Source of the DNA: Symbiodinium natans
Taxonomy: Eukaryota > Sar > Dinophyceae > Suessiales > Symbiodiniaceae
Reading direction: 5' to 3'
DNA: 62,000 bases
Assembly: GCA_905221605.1 (NCBI GenBank)
Contig: CAJNDS010002541.1
Span: 242,501-304,500 of the forward strand
Shown: piece by piece, positions 20,851 to 30,800 of the stretch
Layout: every line of letters starts with the position of its first letter
Numbering within the stretch: position 1 is the first letter of the stretch
Made by a program: the position numbers and the translations under genes
The notes under the pieces: model-generated
What the model was told of the DNA's origin: nothing
Databases searched by the model: none
What the model saw: the letters and a program-made list of their open reading frames with translations, nothing else

Positions 20851-21096
20851 AGTAGATGGTATAGGCTTAAAAAGGCCTGCCCAAGTACAGCTGGCCGAAT
20901 TCCAATGCGGCAACGCATGGGAGGAAGCCAAGGGCAGAATAGGAACCATCTTTAAAGCACCCTCAACATAATTTGCAGGAGTGCTCAGCAGCAACATGTT
21001 TCACAAACCTCGAACGAAACTGACCATTTGGCTCAAGTAAAAGTTGTGCGTTGCTTTAGTGCACGCCATAACCTCTTTGCTCTGCCAGTTTCATCT
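20851..21096 (+). repeat. 3' LTR (246 bp)
   Basis: It is identical to 11597-11842 by direct reading, including the GCAA hairpin at 20905-20918 and the spliced-leader-like stretch at 21024-21037. It is followed by taggc. Confidence 0.93.
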
Positions 21097-21101
21097 TAGG
21101 C
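21097..21101. repeat. Target-site duplication, right copy (taggc)
   Basis: It matches the five bases at 11592-11596 and defines the right edge of the insertion. Confidence 0.85.
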
Positions 21102-21540
21102 ACTCTAAACCCCTATCGATCCAGGATTTAGAGTTTTAAAGAAAAGCCCCGAAACCCTATAGGATTAAACAAATAAGCCCAATTCTTTAACCTTTAAACC
21201 CTGTAGGATTAAGATTTAAAGGTTTAGGGCTTAAGATATAGGCATTTAAATCTTGACCTGCAAATACACCGAAACCCTTAAACTTTAAGCGTTAGTTCAA
21301 GGTCTAGAATTTAAGATATATGTATTTAAACCTTGACGTGTAATTAAACGAAACCTGCAACCTGGAAACTTTATAGGGTTAAGGTTTAAAGGTTTAGGGT
21401 TTAAGACATGCAATTAAGTTGAAACACATAACCTTTAAACCCTATAGGGTTAAGATGTAAAGGTCCCGGGCTTAGCGTTTTATAGAGAAGCCCCAAAACC
21501 CATATAGGATTACAATTAACCTAAACGCGCACGCAACCTT
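21102..21540. repeat. Telomere-like degenerate array, right of the copia insertion
   Basis: The units are the same as on the left side: cctatcgatccagg, ccctatagggttaag and ggtttaaaggtttaggg, with spacers such as aaaccttgacctg. Several diverged units are visible. There is no coding content. Confidence 0.65.
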
Positions 21541-21716
21541 CATGTTGACGGCCGACATGAGGAGTATGCTATGGCTGGAAACTGCGCGTTTACAGCCCAA
21601 GCTGCGCGTCGAAATTGTGCACATATAATGGAACCACTTTCAGTGCTTCAATTTTTTTTTATACCATGGCCTAGAGTTTTGTAAGATATTTTTTAACCAT
21701 AAGAAAGATCTTCAGG

Positions 21717-22145
21717 ACCGGGCGTTTTAAAACTCCTTGCTTAGCCACAAGAGGAGTTTTAAAACTCCTGCCACCGAAGATTGAAGTTTGAAGATGTCTT
21801 AGGACTCTTTGTGGGAATCTTCAATCTCAAGTAGTCGGGCCGGGAGTTTTAAAACTCCTTGCTTAGCCACAAGAGGAGTTTTAAAACTCATGCCACCGAA
21901 GATTGAAGATTGAAGATTCCTGGAAAGAGTTCTGGAGAATCTTCAATCTTCAATCTTCGGGGCCACGAGTTTTAAAACTCCTTGCTTAGCCACAAGAGGA
22001 GTTTTAAAACTCCCTGCCCCTAAGATTGAAGATTGAAGATTCCTGGAAAGAGTTCTGGGGAATCTTCAATCTTCAATCTTCGGGGCCACGAGTTTTAAAA
22101 CTCCTTGCTTAGCCACAAGAAGAGTTTTAAAACTCCTGGCCCTGG
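21717..22145. repeat. 123-bp tandem repeat built from palindromes
   Basis: The gttttaaaactcc core starts at 21724, 21846, 21969 and 22092, giving periods of 122, 123 and 123 bp. Each unit carries two copies of the palindrome GGAGTTTTAAAACTCC (or a one-base variant), separated by ttgcttagccacaag. Three units also contain a second inverted repeat with arms gaagattgaagattcc / ggaatcttcaatcttc. About 3.5 units are present. There is no ORF. Confidence 0.9.
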
Positions 22146-22189
22146 AGATTTTTTATTGGAGTCTCTAAGTATTTAATATTTCGTATCGG

Positions 22190-22316
22190 ATGTATATATA
22201 TATATATACATCCAGCTTCGAATATCATAAACATAACGTCTCGACATAGAAAAGGGTATGAAAAGGTAGGTTTTGAGGGGGGGGTACCATATATATCTAT
22301 ATATATTTATTTATAT
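22190..22316. repeat. Partial third copy of the foldback-like family end
   Basis: The block aaaaggtaggttttg, a G run, gtacc and (TA)n-like sequence at about 22260-22310 matches the reverse complement of the right end of copy B (9741-9795). A (TA)n palindrome lies at 22193-22215. Only the terminal module of the family is present. Confidence 0.5.
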
Positions 22317-23403
22317 GTCCTTGGACAGCCACTCGCAAAAATGCATTACCAGGACTATGCGGGCACCTTGATCGTGACGGCCAACGCTGGCGCCCCAGCG
22401 GTTCGCAGATGTTTGCCGTAATTTAAAGGTGGCGACTGCTAGCAGCATGTTCGGTGGTAGCACCGCATGTATCTCCCCAATGCCTGCCTCCACAACCTAG
22501 CATGTGACGGGAAGATAAAACGATCTGGCTGGCAGCGTAGGACGTCCCTTAACCGTGAGAGTGCGTTCTGAGAGCCCTTTTGAGCCAAACACAACGTGCC
22601 GCCAGCTTTGCTGAAGCGGACGCGGGCGTGCCGGCAGGCAGGATCCTGCCGTGTTGCAATATTGACGAGGAGTGATGGTATAGTTGCGATGGCATGTCCG
22701 CCTCAAGAAGTAGCCTGACAAAAAAGCGCTGCAGGGGGTTTGCAGAACACCTGCGAGTTGCATGCCTGAATCTGACATGCGCATAACAGAGCAATCCTGC
22801 TATCGCCAGGAACCCGCTTCGGCAGAGCTCGCCTCCAAAGACAAGGCGCATCCAAACAGAAGCCAGTGAAGGGGTCATTCCAGTAGTTCCTGCGTTGTTG
22901 TAATTGATTCAAGTGCCAGGAAAGGGTCATAAGATGGACCAAAAGGCATTGAAGGCTTGTATTGGCTCAGGCGATAAAAGTGACAAAGCCCAAGATTTGC
23001 ACTAATTTGCTACCTGTATTGACATGTTTTGGGGAGCTGACAACAATAGGCTCTAGAAAAAGGAGCCGCATGGTACGTGCAGAGATGTGCAAGGAACAGA
23101 ATCATCACGAGAGATGCAAATGATAGGGGCGCAGCAGCTTAACTTGCGCGCGATGGAGTGTAATTAATCGTGAGCGTCTCTAATACAAAGCGACAGGCCC
23201 TCCTCGTCGCACTTGCAGTTAAGTACACACATACTGGATCCAGCATTGGCAGTTAAGTTCACACATCCGAAGTTCACAATCTGCACAGGTGCGCAAGTCC
23301 AGACAGCCGACGAAGGTGGTCTGCTTCTGGATGTGGGAGAGGAATGGCCTCATGGTTCCAGCTGTGTTCCGGGGCTCAGGCTTGGTGCCACTTGCCTTGT
23401 CAG
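22317..23403. other. No recognised gene
   Basis: Overlapping short frames on both strands have no domain, and no repeat structure is evident. A short direct repeat (ggcagttaagt with variants) lies near 23210-23265. Confidence 0.4.
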
Positions 23404-24815
23404 GCCGATCTTCAACGCAAGGTGGATGCGCTTGAGGCGAGGGGGCGAATCCTGACGGGACGGAGGTTCAGCAGGCTATGCTCCCACCGGTCATGACGTG
23501 TTCTGAGCCCCTCCCGCGAAACAGATACTTTCCTAGACTCCCGCTGATGTTCGTGTTTGGCAACGGAAGCAGAGGGGGAATGAAGGGGGAGGTGATGAGG
23601 CTATCCCAAAACATCCCAAAGGTTTGCGCCTTTCGCCTAATTGCAGGCTTCTTTGCTGGCGTACGACACTCGCTGCTGGTCGTAACTGGATTAAGATAAA
23701 AGGGGACAGCGCCACAGACACTAGTGTCCGATGTCACAGGCAGAGAAGGACACCAAACTTTGCGAACTGTCTCGCAAGACGACGTGAAACAGAGAAGGAG
23801 ACCGGCGGAATGAAAAACATGCTTGTGTGTTCTGAGGCTTGCAAGAGATGCAGTGGCAGATTGAAGAACTCACCCGTCAGGCTCGCCGCATGAACTCCCT
23901 CAACATGTACCATGGGGGAAATTCATACACGGGAATCCTGAACTGGATGCGTGGCTGTCCAAAGGTCTCTGATCTGAGGGTTGCGTCTGCTCACGCCTCC
24001 GACGAATGCCGGCGGGAGGTGGGGGATGCTGACAAGGTGCGCCGTGCAAGGTTCACGTCCACATGGCCCCTTCTCAGGTCGCTTCAGTGTGCAATCATTT
24101 GCTCAGCTGTGGCAGGAGACGACAAAGACTGCCCCAGCAAAGGTGAAGAAGGAGCAAAAGAAGGAGCCACAGGGAAAACGCATCCGTTGCTGAAGTCCCG
24201 GCAGGGCCACTTCTCGGGCTTCGGGCTTCGTTGGCACGTGGCAGGAGACGACAAAGATTGCCCCTGCAAAGGCGAAGAAAGAACCAAAGAAGGAGCCAAA
24301 GGGAAAACGCGGCAGGGCCACCATTTCAGGCTGGTGGTTGTAGCTGTAGTCGACCCGACCGTGGAGTCGAGGATGTGGTCGTTGTGGTGTCAGTCGACCC
24401 GAACGTCGTTAACTCCCAAAGCACTACGTTATCAATCAACCCCCCGTCCCGACTAATCCTGAACTGGGTGCGGCCGTCCGAAGGTCGCTGATCTGAGGCG
24501 CCCGCTAAGCCGCTAATCTCCGACGAATGCCGGCGGGAGCTGGGGGCGTCGCTTCAGTATGCAATCACGTTGCAAAAAGCCAGTTGGGGCAGGAGGCGAC
24601 AAAGATTGCCCCGGCAAAGGCGAAGAAAGAACCAAAGAAGGAGTCAAAGGTCCCGGATGCGGCCGTGTGATCTGATGCGATATCAGCCTTCATTCAGTGT
24701 ACTACCTTGCCTTGATGTGATATCTACCTGAGTTGGCCCTGGCAGGCGACGATGAAGAACAACGCGCAAGCAAAGACAAAGAAGGGAGCAAAGAAGCCCA
24801 CGAGGGAGCAAGGCT
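23404..24815 (+). CDS. Multi-exon gene: coiled-coil exons and repeated Lys-rich exon
   Basis: Exon candidates on the + strand, each preceded by AG: 23404-23442 (ADLQRKVDALEAR, heptad-like); 23837-23880 (LQEMQWQIEELTRQ, heptad-like); then four copies of a Lys/Ala/Pro-rich exon starting at 24116, 24245, 24593 and 24746. The Lys-rich copies read ETTKTAPAKVKKEQKKEP, ETTKIAPAKAKKEPKKEP, EATKIAPAKAKKEPKKES and a diverged ATMKNNAQAKTKKGAKKP. All keep the same phase after ggcag. The 23938-24030 region is also duplicated at 24458-24540, so a segment of about 520 bp was copied. The Lys-rich tail resembles basic nucleic-acid-binding tails in general, but no family is recognised. It could be one gene with duplicated exons or a tandem array with pseudo-exons. 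Confidence 0.45.
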
Positions 24816-26909
24816 CCGAAAGCGGCTTCAACGATGGACCTCTTCGCTGCTTGGCCATGTATAGTTGGTTTGCTGGAGGGAAGTCCAGTGCAGCTTCTGC
24901 AACATCGTGTGTAGAATCCCGTCCTGCGCTCTTGTGATTCAGCATTGCTGCGCCAACTGTTGTACGGCACATGCGCTGGAACGTAACCGGCAGACCTTGG
25001 TGCGAGGTCTTGCCTGGGCGTCTGCCGAACTGTGGCTTGGCATTCGTGCAGGGTAGTGTAAAGCAGGTTCGACGAGTAAGTACTTGACGCATGAGTTTTT
25101 TCTCCCAACACTTGCCTCGCTTTGTACGCAGCCACGATACTGTACATGCACGCTTCGTGTGTGTGTTCTTCAACACGGCTGTTTGAAAGCACGCGATCGA
25201 AGCTGCTCGAAAGCTGCATTGTTGCAATGTTTTTTCTGACCAACGCTCTTCATCCCTCGTGTACATTCTTATGTTTATGTGAGTTATTCTGCCCGTGCCC
25301 CTATGAGTCCAAGCAGGGAACTATCTATCGCCCTTCCAATGTCCAGACAAATGTGCACGAGGCAGTTCCGATGCGGTTCCTCTTGGAATGTTGTACAAAA
25401 ATCAGATCATGCCGACGACCTGAGAGCTCAGTGCAACGGAGACGTGCCTGCCAGGTAGGCCCAAAGCCCTTCACTTTCCACCCCTGTCACGCCGCTTCAA
25501 GGGGACAGCTTGACTGCTTGAAATTCCAAGGCAAGGCTGGCGAAAGTCCATGGAAGACTCCCGGATCGTCTTGTCTGCCGGCTCGAATTGGGCTGGGTGA
25601 CACAAGTTCGACATGAAGATCTACATCGGTCATATGGTTGGTGTGGGTGTGTGAGCGTCGGGAATGTGTTGGTTTCTAAAGGTTGCAGCCCAGGGAAGTC
25701 TTGTGTAGGATGGATAGGGTTATGGGATAGCGCATAAGGCATAAGGGCTTGTTCGAAAACCTGTTGTCTATGAAGGGATGCAGCTTCAGGTCACCCTCTC
25801 AGTTCCTCTCAGGACGGCAAACTCTCTTCTTCATGATGTGTACGAACGAAAACTAGGTATAACAAAAACATGTCAAACACCAGGATTAATAACTGCTAAT
25901 GCTTGTTGGTGTCTGTGACTTCCCATTCTACTTGTTCTTCTTTCCATTTGTGTAAGAAGACCTTACAAGTGTCTAGCCTCTGGCTTACGAGCCCCAAACA
26001 GCCAACCTTTAAGACAAGCCTTTGGCGGGTCAAAAGGCCTTTGGAAGCCCTGCTAAAGTCAGATAACACCTAGGATCTTGTCCCACAATGCGACAATGCT
26101 GCAAGCCTACATACTTGCTTCCGTTCTTTGGAACCACCCGCCTCGGTGGGGGAGATCCTCTACTTAACTTATGGATTTGCAGCGGGTCAAAAAGGTTTCA
26201 AGCTTAGAGCCCAGACCTTTAACCCTCAACCCAGGCCTGAGATCCCCTACCTAGCCCTTGCCCTTTGGATTTGGGTTCAATATATTGCCCGTCTCTGGAT
26301 TTGTACACACTATGTAGCTGCTTTAATGAGCCTCTGCGAGAACCATTTTGAGCCAAACCACGCGCGCGCGCGTGCGCAAGCCACATGCATGCGTTGCAAA
26401 ACGTTGGGTTTGTGTTTGAAGCCTTGTTGATGGCTCCCCGACATATTGGAACGGCTGCAGGAAAAGAGGCCAACTTCTCGAACCGAAAGTTGCAAAATGC
26501 TTACGTAGTTGTGCGTTCTTTAAACCATCTTCTCCGCTCGGTAGCTGGGCTTGTGCCTGGATCAAAAGGCAGTATTCTGTTCCCGTGAAGACTTGTAAAG
26601 CTTTTTTTATACAGCAAGCCTACATCATCCTCTCCCAAACCTTCAACCCTCGCGAGGCCCCAAGCAACGACCTGCAGCAACTTGAACGGCGTGGCGCTTG
26701 CCTCATTGTTGCCATCTCGCGCCTCGCGCTTCCGATCGGTTGCACACAGCAGCGTGTCTCCCAGCAATTGGAAGAACACGAAGGTCAAGATGTGGCTGTC
26801 TTATCCGCATGTAGACCCTGCAATTCTCCGATTTTTCCTAGGACCGAAGGAAGGTCACAGGAGTGTTTTTGGGATCAAGCTTGGCTTGCTTGCCCAGGCC
26901 TGGGAGCAG
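24816..26909. other. No recognised gene
   Basis: Many overlapping frames occur on both strands without domain content. The upstream exons of the phosphatase gene beginning at 26910 may lie here or just before it. An alternating cgcg stretch is at about 26360-26375. Confidence 0.35.
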
Positions 26910-27623
26910 GTTGCCATCTTTGGAGTCCTGGATGGGCACGGTGGGGCGCAGGTGGGGCCTTCAACCTCACAGCCATGGTCGCAAATGTCGCAACAAAACG
27001 GAGGTCTGAGTTTCCACGTGTTGGGCCACGGTATAAGCAACTCCCAAATGAATGAGCGCGTGTGCATTTGGGAATTTTGCTATGTTGATTTGGGAAGATA
27101 GCTTTTTTAGTGGGAGAGACGAAAGACACATACACGTGAGTCCTAAACGAAGGTATTCTGGGAGTGACGTAAATATGAAATATATTTTAAGAGAATTGTA
27201 GACGCTTGCACGCGCCGCCGCGGCAGACGGGCTGGCCCAGACGAAGGAAAGCCAAGTCATATGTGCCTTTGGTGTAGCACCACGCACGTCATGAGTTCAG
27301 GAGGTACGAGGTGGAGGGGGTTGATGGAGGGAGGTTCCTCCGGCGGTTTTCTGGGGGGTGGGGGGGGGGGGGGGGCCGGGGGGGGAAGGAAACCAGATCC
27401 TGGTCTGCTTGTTTCAAACGCCTCTCGGTAAGAGGCGAATAAGAACCTTCGTGAATAGATTGAAACCTTGTTGAAATCCTTCTTTAAATCAATAAGAATT
27501 CGACCGAATTAGAAGTAATTAATCCTTTGAGAATTCGTAAGAACCCTACGAAAATTCATCGGCGTCCTAGTAATGGGGCACAGGAATAACGATTTCCAAG
27601 GAAACAACAAGAAACACACACGC

Positions 27624-27656
<33 letters not shown>

Positions 27657-27789
27657 CAGACACAGACACAGACACAGACACAGACACCGACACAGACACA
27701 CAGAGACAGACACACAGAGACAGACAGACAGAGACAGACAGACAGAGACAGACAGACAGAGACAGACAGACAGAGACAGACAGACAGAC

Positions 27790-27824
<35 letters not shown>

Positions 27825-30800
27825 CACACACACACACACACACACAATCACAGACACACGCACACGCGCACGCGCACGCCCACGCCCACGCCCACGCCAA
27901 CGCCCGCGCGCACGCCCACGCCCACGCCGACGCCCACGCCAACGCCCGCGCCCGCGCCCACGCCCACGCCCCCGCCCGCGCGCGCGGCGCGCGCGCGCGT
28001 GTGTGCGCGTGCGCGTGCGCTCGCGCGCACACGCGCACGCGCACGCGCGCACGCACGCGCGCACGCACGCGCACACGCGCACACGCGCACACGCGCACGC
28101 AGCGCACACGCACACGCGCACACGCGCACACGCGCACACGCGCACACGCGCACACGCGCACACGCGCACACGCGCACACGCGCACACGCGCACACGCGCA
28201 CACGCACTGGCTCGTGAATTGGGTACCTGTCTTTAGCCCTGTTCTTTGGTGATAGGGCAGACTTGGGGGGGGGAGCAAGGAGCAAAGGGCAGCTTTTTGT
28301 AAGCCCTATGGAATGCGCGCATGATACCTGGAACAAGCCGTCCGTCGACAGCATTTTGGGCCCCACCGTCTCAGGACATCCCTCAACGCTTTTGTCAAAT
28401 TTGCCGGGGGGGGGGGGGGGGGGAGGGGATGACCACAGCCCCCGCATACGACCCTTCAACTCCCGATTGTCGGACTCACCAACTCCCTGGACTGTTCAAC
28501 TGAGCTTCTGTAGATTCCAACTATGATTGCATCACGGCTGGGTCAAACAACATTCAAGACGAGGAAAGACTCATCTCTTTTTTTGTTGGTGGGTGTTTTT
28601 TTGTTTTCCTTTTTTTGTGTTTGTCACAGGTCGCGAGGTTCTGCAGCAAGCGCTTGCCGGAGGACCCTGCAAGCATCAGGGATGACGGCGACGTCTCTCG
28701 TATTCTCTCGTGGGTTTGTGGGGGGGGATATAATGAAGAAGAGATGGCCGCCTGACCGGCTCGGGCTCCAGGACCAGTCGGTAAGCCATGGGGCGTGTTG
28801 TGTCGAAGGAGGGGCAGGGAGGGACAGGGACGAGGAGCAGCAATGAGGAGCGATGGCAGGGTGACGGGAAGGCGGTGTGGATCCAACGCTAGAAAATGGC
28901 GGACAACGCAGGAGACAAGCGGGGTAGCAACCATACTGAGTTGAAGCAGATGTTGGAAAGTTGGCTGGCTTCTTGAGTCACAAAAGAGTTGCAGTTTAAA
29001 TGTGTTGCGCTACGGGTCAGTGTGTGCAACTTGTATATTCTCAGAGTGAGGTTACCTTCGAGGGTTTGGTGTCGTCGGTGTCGTCGCTTCTGAGATCTGC
29101 GTCTGCCATGTTCACTTTCTGCAGGAACTCGTCAAGTTCCCCATCAGCGATGGCCCACACCAGGGCACAGAGCTGGCGGAAGCCCTGCGAGGCTGGACTT
29201 GGCTGGATTGCGTGCTCGTGCTGCCGTCGTGCTGCCGTGAACCTTTGTTTGAGATTGAGCTGCTCAAACAGTTGCCGTTGACGCGCGCTGGCAAATCGCA
29301 TCGTTGGGGGCAGAGATGTGTCAGCACTCAATCAGCAATGCAGGAGCCTTCAGCAGGATCCAGCAAATGTTGGAGGGCGGTCGCTGCCTCGGATTATCAG
29401 TCCAATTTCAGCGTTCCTCTCCAGATGGGATAGGGTAGAGGTTGTGACGGGCGGTTCTGTTCCACTTTTACATGCCAGCCTCAAGCGAATAGGCGTAGTG
29501 TGGGTAGACAGGAACACTCTACTTGATTTCATGCAATGCACCAGCGGGCATAGATTTGTAAGCTCAGGACAGCATGTCGATGAGCTCGAGCAGTTGGCAA
29601 ACCCTCCCTCTCCGAATTCGGCAGCCATCCAAGTGAGCTGTGTTTTCCTCAAGGTTTGGGATCCTTGTCGTGGTCCGTAGTGGCCTGTCTATGAAGCCGT
29701 ATTTGGATCAGGGCTTTCGAGAGCTTCAAGGGAAACACCTGTTGGTTCGTTGGGATTGGCAGGGCATGAGTAGCTGCAACTGCCAAGGAAATTTCCTTCC
29801 AGATGCTTCTTTGTCTCTTTCCAGACCTGGTTGCTCCCTTGTTTGCTGCAATTCCCCTTTTCCAGCATAATGGAAACGAAGCGGTAGATGCGTGCCCTCT
29901 CCTTACCTGGAGAAACTGAAGGCTGTTAAGGGTCCTCTTTTGTTCATCTCGCATGTGTGGCATTGGTGATAGCAACGTGGGACCAGCTTCTGCTTCGTTG
30001 TTGCTACGTTCCGCTTCTAGCCCGGTAAATATCCCAACCTGGAGATTTCCATTTCTGAGTGCCCCTGTGGCAGCTACACCACCATTGTGTTTATGTTGTA
30101 AGCGTCCTGTGCTTTGCCCTCTCCTGGTGAGGCCCGTTTCGCGAAGCTGCTACCACTTGGCGACAGCCAAGCAGTGCCAGCAGCTGTCTTGGACAAGGGG
30201 TTTGTGTTCTTGATGTCAGTTGTCTGATTTTTGCTGAAGTAGAGCTGTTGGTGAGGTTTGCACATCTGCCTTAACATGTAGCCCTGAAAAGAACCCTGGA
30301 AAGTAATCTGTAGCCGCTTGATGATGTAAATAACCGTTGCATTAAGCACAATAGGGATGGGTTTGGGCGACCATTCGACTGTTTGAAGCTCAGAGGCTCA
30401 AGCATAAATGTGGCGCCAACAGCTGAAGATGCAGCCCAAGCACTCGTCGCGGCAGAGGGCGCGCAGAGCATGAGTAGATGAAGCTATATCACAGCATTCC
30501 CCGCGCAGCTTCCGGCATCTCCAAGTCTGAACGCTCCGAGGGTGGCTCCACCGCATGCATCTGCTGCATCACCGAGACACAGATCATCACGGCCAATCTT
30601 GGCGACAGGTGCCGTCCAGACTAGCATCCAGTTGTCGACAGTTGAGGGTTTGAACGTGACTCGATTGCTTTCATCAAGTGCTCTTCTCGAACCTGTTGTG
30701 GCATTGAAGCAAGCAGCTGTCTGTTGAAGAAACTTGTGCGACACCAGTGCTCCAAGGGCCTTTAGTAAAGCGCACCTGCTGCCAGTCGCGCGGTGCTTTG

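Larger units (their letters stand above)
11597..21096 (+). mobile_element. Ty1/copia LTR retrotransposon, full length, coding frame broken
   Basis: The element is 9.5 kb long and flanked by taggc duplications. Order along the + strand: LTR, primer-binding-site candidate, HAD-like ORF, coiled-coil ORF, Gag-like segment, Lys-rich and CCCH-like region, aspartic protease, integrase, reverse transcriptase, RNase H, polypurine tract, LTR. Integrase before RT is the copia order. The two LTRs read identically over all 246 bp, which indicates a very recent insertion. Even so, the coding frame changes near 14010, 14170, 15010, 15100, 17205, 20550 and 20610. The copy was therefore probably defective before it moved, or the sequence contains errors. 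It sits within a telomere-like repeat array. Confidence 0.93.

Noticed and set aside
21717-22145. CRISPR-like array
   Set aside because: The repeat unit is 123 bp with internal palindromes, there are no unique spacers of regular size and no cas genes, and the context is a eukaryotic nucleus.
26344-26356. Second spliced-leader relic (ccattttgagcc)
   Set aside because: It diverges from the leader at the critical GGCTCAAG end, so the resemblance is probably chance.
27556-28278. Long open frames of 203-240 residues on both strands
   Set aside because: They run entirely through AC/ACAG/ACGC microsatellites and encode only dipeptide-like repeats. Such repeats are open in all frames without being genes.
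30057-30105. Second PP2C GSTA-type exon reading [11 protein letters not shown]
   Set aside because: The true GGSTACICC exon with correct phase lies at 30509-30608, and PP2C proteins have only one such motif. The earlier match also runs into a stop.
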